Source of the DNA: a virus
Direction: 5' to 3' (one strand)
Virus record (IMG/VR): IMGVR_UViG_3300025785_000013
Coordinates: 19,478-83,477 of that record
DNA length: 64,000 nt
In this document: positions 47,998 through 56,004 of the stretch, piece after piece
Position numbering within the stretch: the stretch's first letter is position 1
Layout: each line of letters begins with the position of its first letter
Made by a program: the position numbers and the translations under genes
The notes under the pieces: model-generated
Seen by the model: the letters and a program-made list of their open reading frames with translations, nothing else
Databases searched by the model: none
Told to the model about the DNA's origin: nothing

Positions 47998-48189
47998 ATG
48001 GCTGGGCGCAAGAAGGCCACCCCAACCCCGGTTGGAAATCACGCAATCACCATCGAAGCCACCAAGAGCCAGATGATGAACCGTGAGTTGTTCCAGCCGT
48101 TCTGCACTTGTGGCTGGACAACCCCGAAGTGGGGAAGTTACGGGCAAGCGTTTGTGGCAGGTGGAAAGCACACAGCCGAACAGAACTGA
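47998..48189 (+). CDS. Small CxCGW protein (63 aa)
   Basis: MAGRKKATPTPVGNHAITIE, then FCTCGWTTPKWGSYGQAFVA and a terminal GGKHTAEQN. Small proteins with C-x-CGW...A-x-x-AG-x-x-H recur in actinophages and probably bind one zinc. A TATCGA box is near but not at the standard spacing. Function unknown. Confidence 0.66.
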   Translation: MAGRKKATPTPVGNHAITIEATKSQMMNRELFQPFCTCGWTTPKWGSYGQAFVAGGKHTAEQN

Positions 48190-48194
48190 GTGCG

Positions 48195-48210
48195 CCGTCG
48201 AAAACGACGG
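48195..48210 (+). terminator. CCGTCG-AAAA-CGACGG hairpin
   Basis: Perfect 6-bp stem with a four-base loop, 6 bp after the small CxCGW gene. No T-run. Confidence 0.45.
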
Positions 48211-48224
48211 ACACCGTAGTAGGT

Positions 48225-48299
48225 ATGACCATTACTACGATTTGTGCCATCATCAACACCATCCTCGGCCTCGCGGTCTTCCATCGCAACCGGAAGTAG
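48225..48299 (+). CDS. Possible 24-residue membrane miniprotein
   Basis: ATG 48225 gives MTITTICAIINTILGLAVFH plus RNRK: one hydrophobic helix with a positive C-terminus. Too short to be certain. It fits the gap between a hairpin and the next gene, and its stop TAG forms part of the next gene's -10 box. Confidence 0.35.
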   Translation: MTITTICAIINTILGLAVFHRNRK

Positions 48300-48308
48300 G
48301 CTTGTCCT

Positions 48309-48806
48309 ATGACGGTAATCTGCGGTTGGAGTGATGGTGAAAACGCAGTCATCGGCGGCGATTCAGGAGCCTTTGACGAAGGCTCGGCAATCACTACGAC
48401 TAACCAGAAGGTTTGGAAGTCAGTAGAACACCACACGCTCGTCGGAGTGTCCGGCTCGTTTCGCATTATGGAACTCGTTCACCAAAGCGGTCTGGGCGAA
48501 CCTCGGCAACTCCGGGACTACCTCATCACTCAAAGCGAGAAGTCGGGCTTCCCAATATCACCAGACTGGGGCGTACTCGTCGTTGGATTGGAAGGGGTCT
48601 GGGAAATCGGCTCGGACTTCTCTTTAGTGAAATCCTCGGAACGCTACAACGCCATCGGTTCCGGCGGTCTTGCTGCTCTCGCAGCCCTGCACGTTTTGGA
48701 AACAATGGATGACCTATCACCACAGAGCCGCATAAAGTTGTCCCTGTCGGCAGCGATGTACCACACCACCTACGTTCGCAAACCGTTTAAGGTCATTGCA
48801 TTATGA
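48309..48806 (+). CDS. Ntn-hydrolase, proteasome-beta-like (165 aa)
   Basis: MTVICGWSDGENAVIGGDSG puts a Thr at position 2, which would become the N-terminal nucleophile after Met removal. A GGDS aspartate and the Lys of NQKVW follow at spacing expected for the proteasome-type Ntn fold, then VGVSGSFRIMELV and SGGLAALAALHVL (family G-S-G motif). Such short phage Ntn proteins exist but substrates are unknown. TAGGCT (48297-48302) is six bases before ATG 48309. Confidence 0.76.
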   Translation: MTVICGWSDGENAVIGGDSGAFDEGSAITTTNQKVWKSVEHHTLVGVSGSFRIMELVHQSGLGEPRQLRDYLITQSEKSGFPISPDWGVLVVGLEGVWEIGSDFSLVKSSERYNAIGSGGLAALAALHVLETMDDLSPQSRIKLSLSAAMYHTTYVRKPFKVIAL

Positions 48807-49162
48807 GTTGGACGCTGGAATACCCTGAACGCCCTTGGACGCTCAACAAGGAACGAACGCTCCACCATATGCAGCGAGCCAAGTTGGTGAAAGAGTGGCG
48901 ACAGGCCTTTTGCGAACTGGCCCAAGAATTTATGGTTCCACATTTGGAACAAATAGAAGTGGTGGCCCAGCCCTACGTTTTGAACGCTCGGTACCGGCAG
49001 GATGTTGGCAACTGTTTTCCAGCAGTGAAGGCAGCCGTTGACGGCCTCGTTGATGCCGGAGTTTTGCTGGATGACAACGCAAACGTGGTACTGAAATTGA
49101 CGTTTCTGGTGCCGAAGTTCGGCAAGGATGCTTTAGAAATAACAATTTCCGAAGTATCATAG
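48803..49162 (+). CDS. RusA-like Holliday junction resolvase (119 aa)
   Basis: The ATG overlaps the previous stop (ATGA). The N-terminus WTLNKERTLHHMQRAKLVKE and the core RYRQDVGNCFPAVKAAVDGL, VDAGVLLDDNANVV match RusA (D-x-x-N...KA-x-x-DGL-x-x-AG-x-x-x-DD). The conserved Asp residues hold metal. Resolves branched phage DNA before packaging. Confidence 0.88.
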   Translation: MSWTLEYPERPWTLNKERTLHHMQRAKLVKEWRQAFCELAQEFMVPHLEQIEVVAQPYVLNARYRQDVGNCFPAVKAAVDGLVDAGVLLDDNANVVLKLTFLVPKFGKDALEITISEVS

Positions 49163-49169
49163 GGAGGCT

Positions 49170-50414
49170 ATGAACTTCCCGACCTACGAGAATCCGACGA
49201 ACTACCCAGCGCAGTCGGTTGTAGATTCGACTGATTTCGCAGCGATTACGGCAGGTTCAGCACTTACCGGTGTCATCTCCGGGTGCGCCGTGACCCCAAG
49301 TTCAGGGATGACCGTCGGGATTGCGAGTGGTGTAATCGCCATCGCAGGTTCTTCCTACTCGGCCAACTCCGGCACGGTAGTGGTTTCAGCAGCCAGTACC
49401 GGTGACCGACGAGACATCGTGTACGCCACTTGGAGTGGCTCGGCAGTTGTCTACAACTATCTTGCTGGAAACGCCTCAACCACGGCGAATTGGCAGTTCA
49501 CGAACGATTCGGCAGCCCCGATTAAGCCGAACCTGCCTGCCAACGCAGTGCTGCTCGCTGAAATCTACGTCGAAGGCACGAACGCCACGCCCACGACAAG
49601 CATCACCACCAACGAGATTTTGGATAAGCGAGTTATTGTCAGCCTCGCCGTGACCGGGCAGACCGACATCTTTACTGGAACGCTGCCACCGGGCAACACG
49701 TTGATGCTCTGGCTCAACACGGCTGCTGCTGGAAACGGAACTCAGGGGCCAACAGGCCCGGCTCCGACTGCAACAATTGGAACCGTCACCGGTACTGGCC
49801 CAACGGGAAGTCCGTCAGTCTCCGTCTCCCAGACCGGCAACACGTTTGCGCTGAGTTTTGTACTTCAGCAAGGAGCCACAGGCTCAACCGGAGCAACTGG
49901 AGCAACCGGCCCAACGGGAGCGACTGGCCCGACAGGAGCAAGCGGAACTAGCCCGACGTGGATGGGTGCAGTGTTTTCAGTAAGTGGCGCAACTGCTGGC
50001 GCAACGCAAACTGCCGGTTTGAATGGCACGACGCTTTCTTGGCTCACTGGTTCCACCACTGCATACAACTACACGGGAACCATTTCTGTTGATGGGACTG
50101 GAACGGTCTTCACCGTGAATACAACTGGCATCTACAGAATTTCCACCTATTGGGTTGCAACTGGACAGGTCAATACCAACTTCAACGCCAAAGTTATTGG
50201 GAGTAATGGCCCAAACCTCGCTTCTACCCTCGTTACCAACTCTGGCTACACGACAACGCAATCAGATTCCTACACGCAGAAGTTGACTGCTGGAAACACC
50301 TTTTCCGTCACTTACGTTGTCGGCAACACGGCACTGAAATTGTCTACTGCTGGTGGTGTCGCGTTTATCAACGGTTCGCAAATATTGTTTGAATACCTGA
50401 GCGCAAACATCTAG
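49170..50414 (+). CDS. Collagen-like tail fibre with C1q-like head (414 aa)
   Basis: Residues 1-190 form a beta N-terminal domain ([39 protein letters not shown]). Collagen-like triplets lie near residues 190-200 and 235-265 ([20 protein letters not shown]). The C-terminal 150 residues ([40 protein letters not shown]) are a C1q/TNF-like sandwich. AGGGAGG precedes the ATG. First gene of a second fibre operon. Confidence 0.8.
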   Translation: MNFPTYENPTNYPAQSVVDSTDFAAITAGSALTGVISGCAVTPSSGMTVGIASGVIAIAGSSYSANSGTVVVSAASTGDRRDIVYATWSGSAVVYNYLAGNASTTANWQFTNDSAAPIKPNLPANAVLLAEIYVEGTNATPTTSITTNEILDKRVIVSLAVTGQTDIFTGTLPPGNTLMLWLNTAAAGNGTQGPTGPAPTATIGTVTGTGPTGSPSVSVSQTGNTFALSFVLQQGATGSTGATGATGPTGATGPTGASGTSPTWMGAVFSVSGATAGATQTAGLNGTTLSWLTGSTTAYNYTGTISVDGTGTVFTVNTTGIYRISTYWVATGQVNTNFNAKVIGSNGPNLASTLVTNSGYTTTQSDSYTQKLTAGNTFSVTYVVGNTALKLSTAGGVAFINGSQILFEYLSANI

Positions 50415-50421
50415 GCCCAGA

Positions 50422-51195
50422 ATGACCCAACTCGCTTACTTTTCACTAGCAGCAACCGTGACGACAGGCAACCCGACAGGACTTGTCGTGCCGGTCAGCA
50501 GCACATCAGGTCTTGCTATTTCGATGTCGGTCATTGCTTCTGGGGTCAACACGACAATTTCCAGCATTGGAACTGGCACCATCACGGTTGGCAGTACGTC
50601 GAACATCACCAACGGCTTGTCGCTAACGATTGGAACGTGGGTCACAGCAGTTGTCGGAGCGCAGGGTGCGACTGGGGCTACTGGGCCTCAGGGGGCAACT
50701 GGTTCCACCGGCCCTCAGGGTTCTGTCGGCCCAGCAGCGACGTTTTCAATTGGAACAGTTTTCAGCACCGGCCCGACAGGAACTCCAAGCGTAGGCATCA
50801 CTGGTACATCTGGTTCTTACGCCTTCAACTTCACGCTTCAGCAAGGCCCACAAGGGGCAACTGGGGCATCTGGTGGCCCAATCGGGCCAACCGGCCCAGC
50901 AGGGCCACCGGCAACGACATCTTCGGCAGCAACTCCGGCAGGTTCCACCATTGTCTCGTACAACGCTGGTTCTGGCGTAACGGTGCTATCTACCAACGTC
51001 AATAGGAAGCAATTCACGGCCACCAACATTGACCCCTCCAACACAATTTGGTTAGCCCTTGGTTCTACGGCAGCCACAGGAAGCGGAATACAATTGTATC
51101 CCGGACAGTCGTGGAACACCTACATCTATGGTGGAACTATCTCGGCCATCACGCTCAGTGGTTCAACTGCGATGTTGACGTTCGTGGAGGTCTAA
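50422..51195 (+). CDS. Collagen-like fibre subunit (257 aa)
   Basis: Residues 1-75 carry the recurring beta module ([35 protein letters not shown]). Collagen-like triplets at about 80-105 and 150-180 surround a short strand region ([19 protein letters not shown]) shared with the 49170 protein. The C-terminal 70 residues ([39 protein letters not shown]) are a small beta domain repeated in the next two genes. Confidence 0.76.
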   Translation: MTQLAYFSLAATVTTGNPTGLVVPVSSTSGLAISMSVIASGVNTTISSIGTGTITVGSTSNITNGLSLTIGTWVTAVVGAQGATGATGPQGATGSTGPQGSVGPAATFSIGTVFSTGPTGTPSVGITGTSGSYAFNFTLQQGPQGATGASGGPIGPTGPAGPPATTSSAATPAGSTIVSYNAGSGVTVLSTNVNRKQFTATNIDPSNTIWLALGSTAATGSGIQLYPGQSWNTYIYGGTISAITLSGSTAMLTFVEV

Positions 51196-51473
51196 TGGCT
51201 GCGATTTCAGTATTGTTCCCGACCTACCAATCAGTTCTTGTCGTTCCTGCAAACTCCAGTCGAAAGCAATTGGTTCTGCAAAACGTCAGCACCACGGGAA
51301 ACGTCATTTACTTGGGTTACGGTGCAAGCGGTTCGACTGCTCCTGCAACTTTACGCCAAGGGGTGCGCCTTAATCCAAATGGTGGAATCTTCGTGACTGC
51401 CGCGACGGGTTGGTTCACGGCAGTTTCGACCACTGCTCCCGGCAATGGACTTCTTGTGGGTTGGGAACTATGA
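51195..51473 (+). CDS. Single-domain beta virion protein (92 aa)
   Basis: Begins at the ATG overlapping the previous stop. It is essentially a free-standing copy of the C-terminal domain of the 50422 protein: SSRKQLVLQNVSTTGNVIYL, GYGASGS, NPNGGIFVTAATGWFTAVST. Probably a fibre cap or adaptor. Its own stop overlaps the next ATG. Confidence 0.72.
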   Translation: MAAISVLFPTYQSVLVVPANSSRKQLVLQNVSTTGNVIYLGYGASGSTAPATLRQGVRLNPNGGIFVTAATGWFTAVSTTAPGNGLLVGWEL

Positions 51474-53149
51474 GCGTCACCCTTACAGGCCTCACGCACG
51501 ACTACTACCAAAACGCCATCCTGTCTACGGGAACTTCAGCACCGACTGGCTCTACGGCAACCGGCACGGGCTGGTCGCCAAACGCATTAACGAACGCAAT
51601 GGATGGTGGGTTCAACAATTCCACCAACGACCTTATCGCTCACTGGTCGCTCGGTGACATTTCGACAACGGCAGTCAATTCCAGCACTTACGGTTCGCTT
51701 CTCAACGGAACTTACAATTCAACATACGCAGTAACCTACCAACCCAGTATTCTTCCGGGCAGGCCAAACGACCACTCGGTTTTTGTAACTGCTGGTTCGA
51801 CGGTCTACAACGCTGGTGGTGGAATCGTTGTCGGCAACACAACGACCCTCAGTCGTTATTCTGCTAGCAACCTCGCCATCAACGCTTGGATTCAAGTCAC
51901 AGCATCGCCAACGCCGTACTTCTGTCAGGGAAAAAATGCGACGTTCAGCACCACTGGGGGCGTAACTACTGCTGCCGTTTCAACTTCCGACCTTGGTGGT
52001 GGAAACACCGGTTCGGGTTTTGGAGTTGGGAAGTTGTACAACTACGTCAACAACTACTCCCCTACTCAACCGACGAACTGGGTTCAAATTACTGGTGCTG
52101 GAATCCCACCCGGAACTGGCATTTCTAATGTCTCCGTATCCGGTTCGACCACTTACCTCACTCTTACCAACGTTGTCAACGTGTCAAGTTCCAGTGTGGA
52201 CGTGTCCGTCGCAGACCGTTCGCTTTCATTTGGTCGAATCCTCAACAAGGGCGGCGAGTACGAAGTAATTTTCCAAAACACCAACACTCAGAATTACTTG
52301 GTGCAGGTTTTTTCGCAAATTCTTGACCCGTCAAATTTCTTTTCTTCGCTCAACGATTCGGTGTCGCAGAACGACACCTATATGGTCACGGTCAACGTAA
52401 ATGTGATTTTCCCAAGTGGGCAAGCCGAATTGACGGTCTGGGCTAACGGAGTTCAGATTTATTCATATGTTGGCACGTTGGCGAGCGAAGCCGGTCACCA
52501 ATCAACAAACCTGTCGCTTTTCACTGCGCCGACGAACAACCCGACGAACAATCTTTTCAACATCTTTGCAGGATATTTGCAACACGTTAGTTTGGGAATG
52601 TCGCAGACCCCTTACGCCACCGGCCTCAACCAAACATACATTCAGCACCTCTACGTTTTAGGCACTCAGGGGGATTTGTACTACGACCCCAGCAACCCTC
52701 AATACCGCTTCCCGGCCATCGTTGATGGCTCCAACAATTACATTTCAGCACCGAAAAGTGCGTATGCCTACCCGTGGGAAACGACACTTTGTCCGGCAAA
52801 TCCAAAGCGCAGAAACATCACCATCGTCAACGACAGCCCAGTCAACGTGTTCTTGGGCCTCTGCTACACCGACTGCACAATTGCTGGCTTGGAAAGTGGG
52901 AACACAAATCCCCTTCGGATTTCACTGGCGATTGGAAATGATGGCAACACCTACAACTACCGACCTCAAATTGGAAACGGTGGGTTTAATGCTGGTGGAA
53001 ATTTGCCCAGAATTTACGGCTCCGGTATTTACTTGGCTCCAAATGGGGGGAGTTGGTCAAGTGCCTATTATCAAGGCCCGATTTCGGCCATCACCGACCA
53101 GTACGCTGGTTACTACAACTTGACGATTATGGAAGACGTGTCTTCATAA
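51470..53149 (+). CDS. LamG-like tail protein (559 aa)
   Basis: Residues about 45-400 resemble a concanavalin/LamG jelly roll (NDLIAHWSLGDISTTAVNSS, NLAINAWIQVTA, NDTYMVTVNVNVIFPSGQAE, LTVWANGVQIYSYVGTLASE), a fold that often binds sugar. The C-terminal 110 residues contain a third copy of the small beta domain (KRRNITIVNDSPVNVFLGLC, SAYYQGPISAITDQYAG). The start is set at the ATGA overlap at 51470 rather than an upstream in-frame ATG. Confidence 0.74.
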   Translation: MSVTLTGLTHDYYQNAILSTGTSAPTGSTATGTGWSPNALTNAMDGGFNNSTNDLIAHWSLGDISTTAVNSSTYGSLLNGTYNSTYAVTYQPSILPGRPNDHSVFVTAGSTVYNAGGGIVVGNTTTLSRYSASNLAINAWIQVTASPTPYFCQGKNATFSTTGGVTTAAVSTSDLGGGNTGSGFGVGKLYNYVNNYSPTQPTNWVQITGAGIPPGTGISNVSVSGSTTYLTLTNVVNVSSSSVDVSVADRSLSFGRILNKGGEYEVIFQNTNTQNYLVQVFSQILDPSNFFSSLNDSVSQNDTYMVTVNVNVIFPSGQAELTVWANGVQIYSYVGTLASEAGHQSTNLSLFTAPTNNPTNNLFNIFAGYLQHVSLGMSQTPYATGLNQTYIQHLYVLGTQGDLYYDPSNPQYRFPAIVDGSNNYISAPKSAYAYPWETTLCPANPKRRNITIVNDSPVNVFLGLCYTDCTIAGLESGNTNPLRISLAIGNDGNTYNYRPQIGNGGFNAGGNLPRIYGSGIYLAPNGGSWSSAYYQGPISAITDQYAGYYNLTIMEDVSS

Positions 53150-55476
53150 TGCAGATGATTGGCGTTTTGACAACCGGTGCGACGAACAGCACCATTACGC
53201 TTACCGGTAGTCCTTTATCCCCGTGGGTGTTCAATGGTTCCACCACGCCACTGAGCGCAGACCAGATGGCCTTGGTTCAGGTGTTTGGATTTACCCAAAA
53301 CGGTTCTGGTTCTGGGGCAACGTACACCCAAGTCATCAGCACCGTCGCCAGCAACGAATCTGTGGCATCGTCCACCATTGCTAATCTTGCCAGCGTCAAT
53401 TCTGCGTACTCGTTTTCAGTGACGGGTCAATGGCCAGCAGGCGCAAGTATTGGAACAGTAACGACGCAAGTGCAAATCGTGCTTTCAGCACCATTGTGGG
53501 ATATGGCTGGGACTATGAACCCCGGCAGTAATTCGGGGCCGCCCTATGCTTCGACGGCAAGCCCAATTTGGTACAACTCTGCTGGAAAGCCCCCGTACAA
53601 GTTGCCGAATACGTCAACGAACAAGGCAGCCTTGACATTGACGGGGATTTCTGCAAGTGGCACGTCGTTTTCGCTGACGAGGCTCGCCGGGGCATCTGCT
53701 CAATACTCATCAGGTTTTGGTTTTGCTGTAGGACAACCAGTTTTTGGTGGAAACGCCCTTAACGGGACAGCCATTCCTTTCCTTTCGGATGGAAGCAGTG
53801 GAGCAAGCACGAGTACTGCGCCACCAACGGTTATTACAAGCGTCAATCAGGCAGCGCAAACTTTCACCACGAATTGGAACGGCTACTACCAAGGGACGTT
53901 GCAATCAACACCAACGCTGTACTTCAATGTCCAAAGCCATAACGTCGGAGCCGGGTGGTACGGTGCTGACGGTGGAGTGACGATGGACTTAGGGCCGATG
54001 GGAGTTCCTAACGCCACCATTTACCTTTGGAAAGACACTGACTGGTCTTCGTACCCAGCAACAGACATCAACCCATCTAGGAATCAGCAGGCAAACTACG
54101 TTCACTCAACGCTGACATTGCAAACCGGTTCTTACGACCCGAACTATGCAGCGTCGCAAGAATTTGGTGGAAACTCCAACTACCAATTCGGCTTTTACGC
54201 CCGTGAGGGTCGGGACACTTCTGCTCCTTCTGAATACATTCCACCACACTTGTCAGGAACGTTTACGACCCCAGACGGCCCGTACGTTGTCGCTGGCGAT
54301 TACATCTACATCGGAGGTGGAGCAAAGTTTATGGATTGCGCCACTGCAAACCGTGGCCAACTAATGCAGGTGTCGAACGTCATCAACACAAGTGGTTTCA
54401 CCACAATTGGAACGGCAACCTGTACGTTGACTGCCGGGAGCAGGACTGTTCAAGTTTCCAACCCGTCGCTTCTTGGAAGCACCATCCAAAAGAACTACCG
54501 TATCTACGGCACCGGAATCACCTACTCAACCATTGTTGACGTTCTCAACGTCACTGCATCTCCCATTGCTGCTGCTGGAACCTTTCAAATGAATCTTCCA
54601 GCCACAACGAGTACGACAACGACGCTGACGTTCTACACGGCAGCGTTGAACCATCCAAGAGATTGGATTTGGACAACACTCCAAGAGCCATCGAACTATT
54701 TCACCAACCAACTCCTTGCTCCTGATGTGAGCAATATGCAATTTTTTGTTGCAGCAGGATTGGGAAGTGTTACTGCCAGCCCGGAACGCCTTGGTGGGTT
54801 CTCTTTCTACAGCAACCCGAACAACACTTGGGTGAACGGCAGTGGCCAAACGTGTTGTGGTGATGGCTACGTCTATGGGTTGTACGGCCAGTACTGGACA
54901 CGAATTCCCTATACAGACCTTTTCACTGCAAATCCTTTTGGAAATGTTGAGTACTACCTTGGGCCAAACGCGGGAACGTGGACTGGAACACCAGCCAACT
55001 CGTTCGTGTACGTCAACAACGGTTCCACCACAAAGCCGCAAACTTCGGGATGGGTGCATCAAGACGTTGTTCAGAGTGGCGACCAGCAACTGTTCACCCT
55101 GATGTATCCAGTTGGGCCATTCGGTTCTTTTTACGGTGGTGGGGATATGTATTTCACCCAACGCACCCAAGATGGAACTTACGTCGCCATTTCAATGCTG
55201 TCGGCTGGAAGAATTGTCCATATTTCAACTGCACCAAGCCTTATGGGGCCGTGGACTTCGTTCTCCAACGCAAAAATGTGCGCCTACGACTATATGTACC
55301 CTGACACCACAGTGAACTACCGGTACGGTTCGGTCTTCCACAGAGAACTGACGTGGCCGGGGCAGGGTCAAGATGACGTGGTGATTCACTACACGAGGTT
55401 CTGTGGGGCATCGGGGGGTTCAACCAACGACCCAACGGTGTACTGGCCTGTGTTTTGGATTGTCAGTGGCCTATGA
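53149..55476 (+). CDS. Tail spike with beta-propeller glycosidase-like domain (775 aa)
   Basis: Residues 1-330 are beta-rich. From about residue 340 to the end the pattern (FGFYAREGRDTSAPSEYIPP, VAAGLGSVTASPERLGGFSF, GYVYGLYGQYWTRIPYTDLF, FTQRTQDGTYVAISMLSAGR, HISTAPSLMGPWTSFSNAKM) resembles GH43/DUF4185-type propellers, where a (T/S)-x-x-x-x-GPWT blade motif recurs. Probably binds or cuts a surface polysaccharide. Last gene of the fibre operon; starts on an ATAATG overlap. Confidence 0.7.
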   Translation: MQMIGVLTTGATNSTITLTGSPLSPWVFNGSTTPLSADQMALVQVFGFTQNGSGSGATYTQVISTVASNESVASSTIANLASVNSAYSFSVTGQWPAGASIGTVTTQVQIVLSAPLWDMAGTMNPGSNSGPPYASTASPIWYNSAGKPPYKLPNTSTNKAALTLTGISASGTSFSLTRLAGASAQYSSGFGFAVGQPVFGGNALNGTAIPFLSDGSSGASTSTAPPTVITSVNQAAQTFTTNWNGYYQGTLQSTPTLYFNVQSHNVGAGWYGADGGVTMDLGPMGVPNATIYLWKDTDWSSYPATDINPSRNQQANYVHSTLTLQTGSYDPNYAASQEFGGNSNYQFGFYAREGRDTSAPSEYIPPHLSGTFTTPDGPYVVAGDYIYIGGGAKFMDCATANRGQLMQVSNVINTSGFTTIGTATCTLTAGSRTVQVSNPSLLGSTIQKNYRIYGTGITYSTIVDVLNVTASPIAAAGTFQMNLPATTSTTTTLTFYTAALNHPRDWIWTTLQEPSNYFTNQLLAPDVSNMQFFVAAGLGSVTASPERLGGFSFYSNPNNTWVNGSGQTCCGDGYVYGLYGQYWTRIPYTDLFTANPFGNVEYYLGPNAGTWTGTPANSFVYVNNGSTTKPQTSGWVHQDVVQSGDQQLFTLMYPVGPFGSFYGGGDMYFTQRTQDGTYVAISMLSAGRIVHISTAPSLMGPWTSFSNAKMCAYDYMYPDTTVNYRYGSVFHRELTWPGQGQDDVVIHYTRFCGASGGSTNDPTVYWPVFWIVSGL

Positions 55477-55533
55477 GGTGAAATCCACTACCCCTGTGAC
55501 TGAACCGGTATTCGTGTAGTAGGGTTTCCAAAT

Positions 55534-55677
55534 GTGGAAGAAGTTGATGACCCTACCGACGAGAACGGCTACTGCCCCGTCTGTGGCCCACGCCATTTCT
55601 TTTTGTCCGGCCCTTGGTTTCACCAGCAACACATAGAAGAAGCCAAGAAGCGACATCCATCCAATCCCCAGCAGTGA
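55534..55677 (+). CDS. Zinc-finger miniprotein (47 aa)
   Basis: GTG 55534 gives VEEVDDPTDENGYCPVCGPR, then HFFLSGPWFHQQHIEEA. C-x-x-C...H-x-x-x-H is a classic C2H2-type site. TAGGGT (55520-55525) lies eight bases upstream. A competing frame from ATG 55532 encodes a shorter peptide without recognisable features. Confidence 0.55.
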   Translation: MEEVDDPTDENGYCPVCGPRHFFLSGPWFHQQHIEEAKKRHPSNPQQ

Positions 55678-55702
55678 AATCCCTTTACCCCCTAGGAGAA
55701 CA

Positions 55703-55966
55703 ATGACTGAACCCGTGACCCCACTCCCCGAACGCCAGCCGATGGATGAAGGCTTTTCAGCAGAGGTCGCTGCACTTCTGAGCCACATCAAGGATGTCTG
55801 CAAGCAGATGCGTGAACACGAGAAGGCAGTTATTTCACTGGGCGTAGAGCGTCGCCAGACCGTCACCCGTCTCCGCGAACACGGCGTGACGTGGCGCAAG
55901 ATTGCTGAATGGGCAGGCACGACTGACCAAGCCCTGTACAAGCACCACAACCGGGAAACTAAGTAA
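55703..55966 (+). CDS. Helix-turn-helix protein (87 aa)
   Basis: The C-terminal 35 residues (LREHGVTWRKIAEWAGTTDQ, ALYKHH) match a simple HTH (V-T-W-x-x-IA-x-x-x-G-(T/V)-x-x-x-A-x-x-(R/K)). The N-terminal 50 residues are helical. AGGAG precedes ATG 55703. Could regulate the following helicase gene. Confidence 0.72.
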   Translation: MTEPVTPLPERQPMDEGFSAEVAALLSHIKDVCKQMREHEKAVISLGVERRQTVTRLREHGVTWRKIAEWAGTTDQALYKHHNRETK

Positions 55967-55969
55967 TAC

Positions 55970-55998
55970 TTGTAGTTGTCACAACCCTATGCTAAAGT
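55970..55998 (+). promoter_or_regulatory. Promoter of the helicase gene, leaderless output
   Basis: TTGTAG (55970-55975), 17 bp, TAAAGT (55993-55998), GGGGTT, ATG 56005. Confidence 0.68.
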
Positions 55999-56004
55999 GG
56001 GGTT

